A stretch of DNA of 64,000 bases from CAVZMI01 sp050011775 (GCA_050011775.1 JBEKIL010000003.1:186001-250000), one strand, 5' to 3'. Numbered from the stretch's first letter, positions 1-7,137 are shown. Program-made: numbers and translations. Notes: a model not told the origin generated them from the letters alone.

Positions 1-335
1 CCCTGAGCATGTGCTAACTGAGCAGTAGCAACCTGAATGGCGAACTGAGATGTGTCAGGCGGTACGCGCAGGCGAAGTATGGTGAAACCTAATTGTCCTG
101 CTCCGGTACCAAAAGCCGTGTTGATTTGATCAACAGTCATATCAGGACGCCAGGGAAGTATGTTCGCAGCACCAAAGCCCCTTATCACCTGGTGGGTATT
201 AGCTAAATCAACGGAGGCAGTCCCCGATTCATCTGAAGGTCCGTTAATTGTGTCTTTCTTTGAACAACCTGCCGCCATCAAAGCAAATAATAGTATAAGG
301 CTTAATAAATTGTTTCTTATCATATTAAGGCACAT
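1..335 (-). CDS. GH30-type lipoprotein glycosidase, N-terminal part (runs off left edge)
   Basis: The gene starts at ATG 333-335 and leaves the window at base 1, so about 111 N-terminal residues are visible. The first 24 residues form a lipoprotein signal ending in MAAGC, followed by SKKD. The segment after it, with IRGFGAANILPWRPDMT and then FGTGAGQLGFTILRLRV, matches the start of the neighbouring gene at 723-1958 almost codon for codon. It is therefore a paralogue from tandem duplication: a family 30 O-glycosyl hydrolase (xylanase or glucuronoxylanase-like), anchored to the cell envelope. The catalytic residues lie outside the window, so activity cannot be judged. The mature N-terminus after Cys differs from the copy at 723-1958 (SKKDTINGPSDES against CPSPTGPSEIP). 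Confidence 0.8.
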   Translation of the reverse strand, partial: MCLNMIRNNLLSLILLFALMAAGCSKKDTINGPSDESGTASVDLANTHQVIRGFGAANILPWRPDMTVDQINTAFGTGAGQLGFTILRLRVPPDTSQFAIQVATAQLAHAQ

Positions 336-532
336 GGCATTCCCCTTTCTTTTAATTTAATTTTTCAAAATACCTGGTCATCTTCTCTTTAGATAAATCT
401 GGACTGCACCTATGCTCGTTATGCAAAATGTAAACATTTTCACCGTGCTTTTCAATTAGGCGTTCATTCCGTTAGCTTGTTGAACGTTTTATGTGGAATC
501 ACGTGTTATTTGTGGGGAGCGGCTGGCTAAGT
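336..532 (-). repeat. Duplicated upstream region, copy 1
   Basis: The roughly 195 bases upstream of the partial GH30 gene are repeated upstream of the second GH30 gene (1959-2155). Shared blocks include TTTTTCAAAATACCTG near the gene, CTTGTTGAACGTTTT, and the distal TTATTTG(T/C)GGGGAGCGGC. The duplication unit therefore covers the gene plus its 5' region, probably including its promoter. The distal GGGAGCGGC block resembles the GC-rich ends of the cassette junctions further right. Confidence 0.7.
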
Positions 533-654
533 GGCAAATATTTCATGTCCCTATATGACTTGTGCTTCTCCAGTCTGATCATTGACTCTTACTATAAAGC
601 ATCCGACGGCCACAGAATCTTCTACACGGAAGTCTAACTACCGTAGAGGACAGA

Positions 655-685
655 ATCTCCTTGCCTTTGGATAAAGCAAGGAGAT
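655..685 (-). terminator. Perfect 10-bp inverted repeat after GH30 gene
   Basis: ATCTCCTTGC and GCAAGGAGAT form a perfect 10-bp stem around an 11-nt loop, about 40 bases past the stop of the minus-strand GH30 gene. There is no clear T-run after it on the minus strand, so it is either a weak terminator or a structural element of the duplicated unit. Confidence 0.45.
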
Positions 686-722
686 GATTTATCGAAACAA
701 CACAAACGTATTGTCTTAACTT

Positions 723-1958
723 TTAGTTCAACACGAAAGTCGTCACACTAGATGAATCAAGAGTAACGGTAAAACTACCGTTTGGTACGGCAATATCACT
801 TCCCTGTGCACAATTCTTAGTACTTGATGTGATATAGGGCGTAAACGTCATATATGGTGGCCCGTTCCAGATCGTAAATGTTTGATCGGTTGAAGATGAA
901 TTTCTGTTTAAAGCAACGATGACCACCTTGGAGCCTTTTTTATATGCAGTGACATCGACATTTGTCTGAGGGCTGGCTGTAGCACTTACCCTATAGAATC
1001 CCGGACGAACGAATTTAGCATATTGAGACATTACATAACCTCGTTTGGTGACGTTACTGTTGTCGTCGATCAGGCCGTAAAACCTTCTGATATACCACCA
1101 GACATAAGCGTTCATATCCGCATTCATACAATCATTAATTTCTTTGGCTGTTCCGAGAACAGCAGTCCATGTTCTGGCAGTATCACAATGTTCGGTCATC
1201 CACACCTCTTTACCTTTGCTGATGGCCAGAGGATAACTTGTGAGCCCTCCTCCGTAAATGTGTCCGCCGATGATGGATACGTTAGCGGCGGCGACAGGAT
1301 CGTTGAGTATAGGGTCGGAAAATGCATGATCGAAATTTCCCACTTCGGGTACGATGATTCTGGTGCCGATTGTCTGCACATTATTTTTGACAAACTTGAG
1401 CAATTGTGATGGGGTCCAAACGCAGGTTTCATATGTTGCCGAGTAATCTGGTTCGTTCTGAACCGATACGGCATATAAAGGAACGCCGTTGTTTGACATA
1501 TAATCGGCGAAAGATTTTAAATGGGCCGCATAAGCGGCATAATAATTAGTATCGAGAGCGCCGCCTGCGATATTATTGTTTGTTTTCATTGAAGCCGGAG
1601 GTGTCCAGGGTGATGCAAATATTATTGCTCCGAGCGATTTTGCCAGCAGTGCAGTGGGAACTTCCAGATTAAATTCCATCGAATCGTAAGAGACGCGAAT
1701 GCGCAGTATGGTCAGACCAATTTGACCGGTCCCGGTGCCAAAAGCCTTCTGTACTTGATCAGAAGTCAAATCGGGAATCCACCCAGGCATGTTTACACCG
1801 CCAAAACCCCTGATAAGCTGTTGAGGGACGTTTAAATCAATAGTCGCTACGCCCGGTATTTCTGATGGTCCGGTGGGAGATGGGCAACAACCTGCCGCCA
1901 TCAAAGTAAATACTAATATAAGGCTTAATAAATTGTTTCTTATCATATTAAGACACAT
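723..1958 (-). CDS. GH30 family lipoprotein glycosidase (glucuronoxylanase-like)
   Basis: This 411-residue protein has a lipoprotein signal peptide (residues 1-24, MAAGCC) and then a single GH30-type TIM barrel with beta-sandwich. SVQNEPD places the acid/base Glu at about 169, and WMTEHC places the nucleophile Glu at about 256; both are in the expected order and spacing. The start motif IRGFGGVNMPGW and the tail with ALNRNSSSTDQTF are typical of xylan-active GH30 enzymes. Expected role: hydrolysis of beta-1,4-xylan or a related glycan at the outer membrane or surface. It is the second member of a tandem pair with the partial gene at 1-335; both are on the minus strand. Substrate is inferred from family resemblance only. 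Confidence 0.85.
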   Translation of the reverse strand: MCLNMIRNNLLSLILVFTLMAAGCCPSPTGPSEIPGVATIDLNVPQQLIRGFGGVNMPGWIPDLTSDQVQKAFGTGTGQIGLTILRIRVSYDSMEFNLEVPTALLAKSLGAIIFASPWTPPASMKTNNNIAGGALDTNYYAAYAAHLKSFADYMSNNGVPLYAVSVQNEPDYSATYETCVWTPSQLLKFVKNNVQTIGTRIIVPEVGNFDHAFSDPILNDPVAAANVSIIGGHIYGGGLTSYPLAISKGKEVWMTEHCDTARTWTAVLGTAKEINDCMNADMNAYVWWYIRRFYGLIDDNSNVTKRGYVMSQYAKFVRPGFYRVSATASPQTNVDVTAYKKGSKVVIVALNRNSSSTDQTFTIWNGPPYMTFTPYITSSTKNCAQGSDIAVPNGSFTVTLDSSSVTTFVLN

Positions 1959-2155
1959 GACTTTACCCTTTCATTTGATTTATTTTTTCAAAATACCTGA
2001 TCATCTGCTCTTCGGATAAATTTGTAATACATCTGCATTCGCCATGTCAAATGTACACAATTACTGTGTGCTTTTCAACGTGGCGCTTATTTGGTTTAAA
2101 CTTGTTGAACGTTTTGTGTGAAATTACGTATTATTTGCGGGGAGCGGCGAGTTAG
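1959..2155 (-). repeat. Duplicated upstream region, copy 2
   Basis: This is the counterpart of 336-532 and lies directly upstream of the complete GH30 gene. It carries the same ordered blocks, ending in TTATTTGCGGGGAGCGGC. Differences are scattered point changes, which suggests an old duplication. Confidence 0.7.
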
Positions 2156-2170
2156 TCAGCTAACGAGCTT

Positions 2171-2632
2171 TTAGATTGCTATAACATGCCAACCACTTTT
2201 CTGAAGTTCTGCAAGCATCTCACCGGTATACATAACAGTTATACCAAGCTGTGTAAGTCTGTCAGAGACACCATAAAGATCTGCACAAGCCTTACATGCA
2301 TATAATTCAACACCTACTTGCTTAAGATCTTTTAATTTCTCTTGCAGCACGGTATCCTCGGCTAACAATTTTGACGATGGACCCCAAACAAGTAATCTAA
2401 CATTGTCCATCCATGAATTCTTCTTGCAGTAATAGGCATACATAAACACCATTTTGAGAGCAACTTCTCGATCCCCACTTGTCCATAGAATTAATTGCTG
2501 TTGTTTGATCGTTGAAATTGCTTTTATTGAATCATTTCCTGAGGACGATTCCACTTTCATTAAATTCTGACAAAGAAGCAAACCGCCAAGTATGAGATTT
2601 GCTATGATGAAAAATATTGTAAACCTTTTCAT
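2171..2632 (-). CDS. DsrE-like protein with N-terminal membrane anchor
   Basis: This 153-residue protein has a hydrophobic N-terminus (FTIFFIIANLILGGLLL, residues 5-21) and then a DsrE/DsrF-like fold. Recognisable parts are LILWTSGDREVALKMVFMYA, the strand VRLLVWGPSSKLLAED, and the helix-strand block LKQVGVELYACKACADLYGV. The CKAC pair sits where DsrE-like proteins often carry a conserved cysteine. Family members take part in sulfur relay or bind small thiol-linked ligands; a specific role cannot be assigned here. It is in the cassette-like region, on the same strand as its neighbours but with no functional link to them. Confidence 0.7.
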   Translation of the reverse strand: MKRFTIFFIIANLILGGLLLCQNLMKVESSSGNDSIKAISTIKQQQLILWTSGDREVALKMVFMYAYYCKKNSWMDNVRLLVWGPSSKLLAEDTVLQEKLKDLKQVGVELYACKACADLYGVSDRLTQLGITVMYTGEMLAELQKSGWHVIAI

Positions 2633-2670
2633 GTTGTTCCTTTCGTTTATTTATATAGTTGTTAGTGGAT

Positions 2671-2702
2671 TAACGGATAACCGCTCCGCCTACGTAAATA
2701 AC
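2671..2702 (-). other. attC-like half site upstream of DsrE-like gene
   Basis: On the plus strand CGCCTACGTAAATAAC follows the pattern seen at four other junctions: GCCTA, a short spacer, then a TTA or TAA core. It is the weakest of the set, and no complementary partner was found nearby. It sits about 55 bases from the start codon of the DsrE-like gene. Confidence 0.3.
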
Positions 2703-2721
2703 ACTCTGTCAGGCAGGTAAT

Positions 2722-2856
2722 AACATAAAATGTACCACTGCCAACGAGCTTGGACGTATTGTCTATGCTATGCTCAAAAACCACACTGAATATCAAGACC
2801 TTGGCGAACTCTACTACGAACAACACTACTTCCACACACTCCTAATCATGAGTTAA
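2722..2856 (+). pseudogene. IS110-type transposase, C-terminal remnant
   Basis: The frame reads through ANELGRIVYAMLKN, then a Tyr-rich tail, and stops at TAA 2854-2856. The helix LGRIVYAMLKN followed by a short acidic stretch is the usual C-terminal end of IS110-family transposases. The catalytic parts are absent, so this is a relic. It lies between two minus-strand cassette genes, and its last bases share a palindromic block with the remnant at 6050-6172. Confidence 0.6.
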
Positions 2857-2863
2857 TTAGGAG
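2837..2863. repeat. Shared junction palindrome, copy 1
   Basis: The block ACTCCTAATCATGAGTTA continues into ATTAGGAGG. It matches 6159-6185 (ACTCCTACTCATGAGTTA then CCTAGGAGG) with only a few changes. The ends CTCCTA and TAGGAG are complementary. In both places it directly abuts the stop codon of a minus-strand gene. Confidence 0.6.
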
Positions 2864-2867
2864 GCGG

Positions 2868-3320
2868 CTATAATTCTTTAAGAAACTCGTCTGGAGTCAG
2901 ACCAAAATAGGATGCTTTTTCTACAATTACTGTAAAAAATAATTCATCGTGTCCTCGACCATCAAATGTTGGACCATATTTAGCAAATAGTGCTTTGCCT
3001 TCTTCTGTCGGCTGATGTACCATCTTAATTTGATATTCGTGTAACATTTCATGAACAAGTTCAGTTTGATGAATATACCAGCCAAGCTTGCTCATTGGAT
3101 GACAATGACCTTGAATTTGGTTCTCAAAATCTTCAAGATTGCCATCGGCTATGAATATATATAGACAATCTTCGGAAGGGCGATAAAATGTAGTTGACAT
3201 GCTAAACTCAATTTTAAGTGTGGCCTTCTTCAAATTGGCATCTGTGGGATACCAATCTTTCCAGAGACGATCATATTCACTTCTCAAAATTGATACAATT
3301 TCTGATTTAGTAATAGACAT
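2868..3320 (-). CDS. Small HExxH-containing protein (putative metalloprotease-like)
   Basis: The gene encodes 150 residues with no signal peptide. The segment TELVHEMLHEYQIKM carries HEMLH, the zinc-binding HExxH signature, and a later stretch GRGHDELFF could supply a third ligand. The overall layout (short, single HExxH in the middle) recalls SprT/WSS1-like or uncharacterised putative zinc peptidases, but I cannot place it in a named family. It is a cytoplasmic, free-standing gene bounded by attC-like half sites, as expected for an integron-type cassette. The start ATG at 3318-3320 has no strong ribosome site. Confidence 0.55.
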   Translation of the reverse strand: MSITKSEIVSILRSEYDRLWKDWYPTDANLKKATLKIEFSMSTTFYRPSEDCLYIFIADGNLEDFENQIQGHCHPMSKLGWYIHQTELVHEMLHEYQIKMVHQPTEEGKALFAKYGPTFDGRGHDELFFTVIVEKASYFGLTPDEFLKEL

Positions 3321-3327
3321 ATTGATA

Positions 3328-3357
3328 GCCGCCTAAGGGACCGGAGTTAGACCGCAC
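3328..3357 (-). other. attC-like half site
   Basis: On the plus strand GCCGCCTAAGGGACCGGAG leads into TTAGACC. It is closely similar to the site at 5261-5290 (GCCGCCTAACGAACCGGAG then TTAAGC). Read on the gene strand this gives TCTAACTCCGG, a spacer, and CTTAGGC, like the L'-R' side of an attC. The stop codon of the gene at 3347-3814 falls inside it. Confidence 0.5.
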
Positions 3358-3814
3358 CGATCAACTTTGCCATTTGACTGCGAATTATACTCGATGTGAA
3401 GAATATATTGACGGAATAAATCTGGAACCTTCTAATTTCGTAGAGTATGATGTTTCCTTCTTTCGTATCCCAAATATATTTATTTGAAAACAACGGGTGT
3501 TCGCTGTATTTGCCAATCTCGCTGTTAACGAAGGCTAGAGTTGTCTGCAAAACCATCTTGGCGAGGGTCTTATTCCAGTCATCAAACTGTAAACTGATCT
3601 TATATATCTGTCCGTTAGTAGATGCAATCATCGTTGAATCCCAGTGGGTGGCAGCAAATTGCACATTGATTCCGTTGAAAAACCTTTCGTTCTCTAAGAC
3701 TCGTTTCATTCCAGCAAACTCAGCGGACAGATAATCCTCCTCTGAAAATTCCTTTAATCCTTCAGCCGTGTTGATTTGCTGCGTCAAATAATAGGGGCCA
3801 ACCGTCAGTATCAT
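3347..3814 (-). CDS. Hypothetical protein, cassette gene
   Basis: This is a 155-residue protein that I do not recognise. It looks soluble, with no convincing signal peptide or membrane segment, and has an aromatic-rich alpha/beta composition. Its stop codon (TAA on the minus strand, 3347-3349) lies within the attC-like half site, a common arrangement in integron cassettes. It is flanked on the other side by the attC-like region 3842-4035. No function can be proposed. Confidence 0.5.
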   Translation of the reverse strand: MILTVGPYYLTQQINTAEGLKEFSEEDYLSAEFAGMKRVLENERFFNGINVQFAATHWDSTMIASTNGQIYKISLQFDDWNKTLAKMVLQTTLAFVNSEIGKYSEHPLFSNKYIWDTKEGNIILYEIRRFQIYSVNIFFTSSIIRSQMAKLIGAV

Positions 3815-3841
3815 AAAATTGCTTCCGTCGAATGTGCGCCG

Positions 3842-4035
3842 TGCGGCCTACAGACGGTGATTAGACTGCTGCACTGAAAACTAGCAAATTGTACTATCCG
3901 TGCCAAGCCGATAAAATTGAGCCTCGTCGAAGACGGGTTCATTCGCTGTACTCTCAATTCTTAACTACACCTATACTCGTCATTAATTTACCGCTAAGAT
4001 CATTGCATCATCTTGATGCGCTGGTTAGGGGCGGT
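3842..4035 (-). other. attC-like recombination site, long form
   Basis: Read on the minus strand, one end is CCGCCCCTAACCAGCGC (R''-like, CCTAAC core) and the other is GTCTAATCACCG followed by GTAGGCCGC (L'-R'-like). The ends are partly complementary, and the whole is about 194 bases with no gene in it. It lies directly after the stop of the small gene at 4061-4252, as an attC follows its cassette gene. Confidence 0.45.
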
Positions 4036-4060
4036 GTATATTATACCAAAATTATTTTTT

Positions 4061-4252
4061 CTATTTGCTAGAATTTGAATCTCTATCTTGTAAAGATTCC
4101 AAAAGTTTGATTACTTCTTGAGTACGATGGGCAGGATCATTGTTATTAGCTTTTTTCGAAATACCAAGAAGTCGTTCTGAGGCTTCATTGAGTACTTGCT
4201 CACGCCTCGAAGCTTGGCAATCTGAGTTACTGTTTTTTGGTTCGTTTTTCAT
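4061..4252 (-). CDS. Small hypothetical protein downstream of the GAF gene
   Basis: The likely start is ATG 4250-4252, because AAGGAAATAAAA stands just before it; an earlier in-frame ATG at 4286-4288 lacks such a site. This gives 63 residues, hydrophilic, with a predicted helical segment (EQVLNEASERLLGISKKANN). It overlaps the 3' end of the TM-GAF gene (stop at 4227) in another frame, so the two are probably translationally coupled and form one cassette. It has no recognised domain. Confidence 0.45.
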   Translation of the reverse strand: MKNEPKNSNSDCQASRREQVLNEASERLLGISKKANNNDPAHRTQEVIKLLESLQDRDSNSSK

Positions 4253-5240
4253 TTTTATTTCCTTGAATATTAAGGATATAAAGAACATAAATAAGTTGTG
4301 ACATTATAAAGAGTTCGTCAATACGAAGTTCAGTAAAAACACTTTCTTTACCTGTATAGTCAACAGTGATCGCACCGATATTTGGCACGTCGCTTTGGCT
4401 ACATGGAACGGGTACTGCAATAAAGGATTTATACCTACTACTCTTTCGTTTCAAGTAAGGAGCATTGAATTTTTTATCCTTTGGATAAATAAGAGGCCGG
4501 CCAGTGAGGATTGCTTGGCCTACGAAACTATTATTCACATCAAAACCGCGCATACTATGAGAAGTCCAATCTCTATTGTTTATAGCAATCATATATTCTA
4601 ATCTATCACCTTTTTGTTCAAAGAATGCCATGCGAAATTGTTGAAGCTCAGGGCTATCACCAAATGAATACTGTAGAAGAAGCCTTCCAGCAGCATCAAC
4701 GCTGTCCTTGAAATGTTGCACACTATGCTGATGACATCGGATCTCGGATACTAAGGTCTTATGCATGAGACTTAGCACATTAATATGTTTTTCTAAATCT
4801 CGAATTCTATTTGCTGCTACCAAATCAGGTTGTGCAGTTACATAACGATAAAGGCCGTTACCTAAGATTGTAAAGGCACGACGGGCGGCTTTGCCAAAGG
4901 CTTCTGGATCATTAATACGCTTATTTCTTAGGAAGTTTGCTGTGAACACAATAATAGTACTTAAAAATAGAGATGAGATAAACACTATAAGAGCAATGTT
5001 AAGACCATACAATATTGGCGTAAAAAGTTTTGCTCCATCAAGAAACTGCTTAACTGCAGCAACCTTGTCACCAGTGAATGATGTAAGACTACCACTCACA
5101 GTTGTAATGATTCCACCAATGGTAAATTTAGATTTCCAATCGGAAAGGGCAAGTGTGAAGCCAAAAATTAAGCCGCATAAAATAGTTGCTACTGCAATTA
5201 GATGATTTGGATGAATTGCAGATAGAATACTATTATCCAT
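4227..5240 (-). CDS. Membrane protein with C-terminal GAF domain
   Basis: This 337-residue protein has a first membrane segment near residues 15-32, a second near 75-103, a central helical linker (RIRDLEKHINVLSLMHKTL) and a GAF-like sensor domain at about 190-325. GAF features include SFVGQAILTGRPLIYP, then YKSFIAVPVP, NIGAITVDYTG and a final helix. There is no output domain (no kinase, GGDEF or DNA-binding part), so it probably signals through partners or regulates a membrane activity. It shares a cassette with the small gene at 4061-4252. The ATG at 5240 follows the attC-like site by about 20 bases. Confidence 0.65.
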   Translation of the reverse strand: MDNSILSAIHPNHLIAVATILCGLIFGFTLALSDWKSKFTIGGIITTVSGSLTSFTGDKVAAVKQFLDGAKLFTPILYGLNIALIVFISSLFLSTIIVFTANFLRNKRINDPEAFGKAARRAFTILGNGLYRYVTAQPDLVAANRIRDLEKHINVLSLMHKTLVSEIRCHQHSVQHFKDSVDAAGRLLLQYSFGDSPELQQFRMAFFEQKGDRLEYMIAINNRDWTSHSMRGFDVNNSFVGQAILTGRPLIYPKDKKFNAPYLKRKSSRYKSFIAVPVPCSQSDVPNIGAITVDYTGKESVFTELRIDELFIMSQLIYVLYILNIQGNKNEKRTKKQ

Positions 5241-5260
5241 AACGTTTTATTCCTTTACCG

Positions 5261-5338
5261 CGCCGCCTAACGAACCGGAGTTAAGCTACGGCAACCTGCC
5301 TGTCTACCCCGACATGCTTTTAATCGTGGAGCGGCGGA
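5261..5338 (-). other. attC-like recombination site, compact form
   Basis: Read on the minus strand, the site starts with GCCGCTCCACG (R''-like) followed by ATTAAAAGC and ends with GCTTAACTCCGGTTC and GTTAGGCGGC (L' and R'). R'' and R' are complementary at about 8 of 11 positions, and TTAAAAGC pairs with GCTTAA allowing a small bulge. The R' end GTTAGGC matches the attC consensus GTTRRRY exactly, and the L'-spacer-R' order is as in known attC sites. The length, about 78 bases, is normal for a short attC. Confidence 0.6.
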
Positions 5339-5938
5339 TTGTTCAGTACTGCAAAGTGACCTAGATGTCTTCTCCAGTTTCTTGTTGATGGATTGGAGAC
5401 AGGTCGTGATCTTCTTTTGCGCTGCATCTTGATGATCAATAACTTTATGATACATGTTTTGTCTCAACGCTGGATCCATAACTGCTTGAGGGAAGATTCT
5501 GACCTGAATGTATTTATCTAGAATAAATTGGTAATTATTGATTGTTGTATACGTTGAGGAGAGAACGCCCAACAGATCGGGATCGTTTAGCCATTGCAAC
5601 TCTCCGCCGTCAGAAAAAGCCTTCCAGGATTCTACCCGCACAAGGTATAGTTTGTTATCGAGACTATCACTGAACTGACCGATAGAATCATAATTTTCTT
5701 TTAATTCTGCTTGAAGAACTGTGAGTATCTTCCTTACTCTTTCGGCAGATTCTTTTTTCTTCTCCTTTTCGTTTCTGGATCGAACAATGCGATCTATCCA
5801 AAGGGCGATTGGCAGGCCGATTCCGATACCAACAATCGTTGCAAATAGATTTGCAAGAAAATTTGAATAGAAAGGCTGATCCAAAATGTGGGATTCCTTT
5901 GCGCTGCTTAATATAGTTATTATCTGGCCACCATCCAT
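5267..5938 (-). CDS. Single-pass membrane protein with coiled-coil, cassette gene
   Basis: ATG 5936-5938 is preferred over an in-frame TTG four codons upstream. The product is 223 residues. It has a hydrophilic N-terminus, a membrane segment NLFATIVGIGIGLPIALWI at about residues 27-45, and a charged helical region (RSRNEKEKKKESAERVRKIL) that looks like coiled coil. It is not in a family I can name. The last 25 or so codons are translated from the attC-like site and the stop is inside its R' box, so the natural C-terminus may derive from the recombination site. Confidence 0.5.
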   Translation of the reverse strand: MDGGQIITILSSAKESHILDQPFYSNFLANLFATIVGIGIGLPIALWIDRIVRSRNEKEKKKESAERVRKILTVLQAELKENYDSIGQFSDSLDNKLYLVRVESWKAFSDGGELQWLNDPDLLGVLSSTYTTINNYQFILDKYIQVRIFPQAVMDPALRQNMYHKVIDHQDAAQKKITTCLQSINKKLEKTSRSLCSTEQSAAPRLKACRGRQAGCRSLTPVR

Positions 5939-6049
5939 TTCGTAACACAACTAGTGGCGGCCCATTCCCGCCCCTTTATCACTCTTCGTTTATACTAAAA
6001 GGGGAACTTTAGCTACAAATATACAGCAGCTAAACCACCAGAGCAATAG

Positions 6050-6172
6050 CAGAAAATTGCAAAATCGGAGCTGCTTGAAAACGACCGGACTTTCAAACGA
6101 CTCAAGCATAAAGCAGCTGATCTCGGGTTCCAACTTGTTCCTCTGGCAACTCCCACTCACTCCTACTCATGA
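6050..6172 (+). pseudogene. Transposase C-terminal remnant, family uncertain
   Basis: An open stretch after a TAG at 6047-6049 encodes SELLENDRTFKRLKHKAADL then GFQLVPL and stops at TGA 6170-6172. Lys/Arg-rich helices followed by LGFxLVP are frequent at the C-termini of DDE transposases. The rest of the gene is missing. Family assignment is a guess from this short stretch. Confidence 0.4.
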
Positions 6173-6185
6173 GTTACCTAGGAGG
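6159..6185. repeat. Shared junction palindrome, copy 2
   Basis: This copy matches 2837-2863, with CTCCTA and TAGGAG as complementary ends around TCATGAGTTA. It ends a few bases before the stop codon of the minus-strand lipoprotein gene, the same relative position as copy 1. The two transposase remnants that run into it end in different reading frames, so it is DNA, not protein, that is conserved. Confidence 0.6.
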
Positions 6186-6191
6186 AGGTTT

Positions 6192-6671
6192 TTACGGTTT
6201 ATATTTGTCGACGAGAGAATCTTTAAACGCAACAAGCGAATCTAATCCCATAGGCCAACAAGATTTATCACATCGGTAAACACCGGCAATATTCAATGTG
6301 TCAGTAATATTATCTTCTTTGATAACAATTATCAGGGCTTGCGCACCTACACACAAAGAGGATCCAGTGGGATCGGGTGCTCCGACCAACTTATTATTAT
6401 TGATGAGTGAAATCATATGATTATATTCTTGACTTTGTATCTTGGCAGACCAAGAACTTATCGTAACGCCATTTTGAGATGATACAAAGATTATGTCTTC
6501 CTGATCCACAGTAACTAAAGTTGATACAGGTTGAGGAACAACAGCACCTTTGTCAAGAAAACTAACGTATGAGGTTGATTTAACCGGCTCAGTAGGCTCA
6601 GACTTTTTGCAGCTTCCTAAAACAACAACCAAAGATAAAAAGATTGTAATTGAAAATATTCTGTTATACAT
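6192..6671 (-). CDS. Small lipoprotein, cassette gene
   Basis: This 159-residue protein begins with a lipoprotein signal (IFLSLVVVLGSC, modified Cys about residue 21) and KKSEPTEP after it, as usual for exported lipoproteins in this phylum. The mature part has two cysteine regions, SSLCVGAQ and YRCDKSCWP, which could form disulfides in the periplasm. It belongs to no family I recognise. It is the first gene of the cassette-like array (transcription runs leftward) and follows the attC-like site at 6701-6741. Confidence 0.6.
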   Translation of the reverse strand: MYNRIFSITIFLSLVVVLGSCKKSEPTEPVKSTSYVSFLDKGAVVPQPVSTLVTVDQEDIIFVSSQNGVTISSWSAKIQSQEYNHMISLINNNKLVGAPDPTGSSLCVGAQALIIVIKEDNITDTLNIAGVYRCDKSCWPMGLDSLVAFKDSLVDKYKP

Positions 6672-6700
6672 ACAAAACTCCTTACTTACTGGAGTAAAAA

Positions 6701-6741
6701 CCGCCTAACCTATGATTAGGTCGACTCAGTCGACCTTAGAT
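6701..6741 (-). other. attC-like half site with perfect palindrome
   Basis: On the plus strand CCGCCTAACCTATGATTAGG is followed by a perfect 9-bp inverted repeat with a 1-nt loop (AGGTCGACTCAGTCGACCT, 6718-6736). On the gene strand it reads GACCTAATCATAGGTTAGGC, again L'-spacer-R' with an exact GTTAGGC core. It marks the right end of the array. Confidence 0.5.
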
Positions 6742-7137
6742 TCTGAAATACTGTGGAGTATTTAACGCTCCATTCTTAAAAAGCCGATGCGTTTTCCGGA
6801 TGAACCTGGAGGAAAAAGTATAACGCTTTTATCGGCAAGTTTACCGTATGATAACAATTATTAACGAAATGTCAAATATCCTTTGCCGATAAAATAAAAA
6901 TCCTCTGGGACTCTTTGAGTCATATGGGTCAATACCTTTAAATAATATATCCGGTTGAAGAAAAATGAATGCAGAATGAATGGCCACGACCTTCAGGTCG
7001 TGGATTTTCAAATCTAAAAAGTCTCGGCGGGCTTTAGCCCTATATCAATTTAATGTGGGGTTAAAACCCCTCATTTTTCTCCTCTTATTTCCCACGAGCT
7101 AAAGCTCGTGGCAATAGAGTTTTTCAGACGTCTCGAA
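6742..7137. repeat. Intergenic region with four REP-like palindromes
   Basis: There is no gene here. Four perfect or near-perfect palindromes are present: CCACGACCTTCAGGTCGTGG (6984-7003), GGGCTTTAGCCC (7029-7040), GGGGTTAAAACCCC (7057-7070) and CCACGAGCTAAAGCTCGTGG (7092-7111). The outer two share the CCACGA and TCGTGG ends, so the set looks like one compound element of about 128 bases. Similar GC-rich palindromes lie beside the IS200-like relic at 19615-19994. Confidence 0.65.

Noticed and set aside
1..6741. An integron integrase or attI within the accessory region.
   Set aside because: No tyrosine recombinase motifs were seen on either strand; if it exists it is outside the window.
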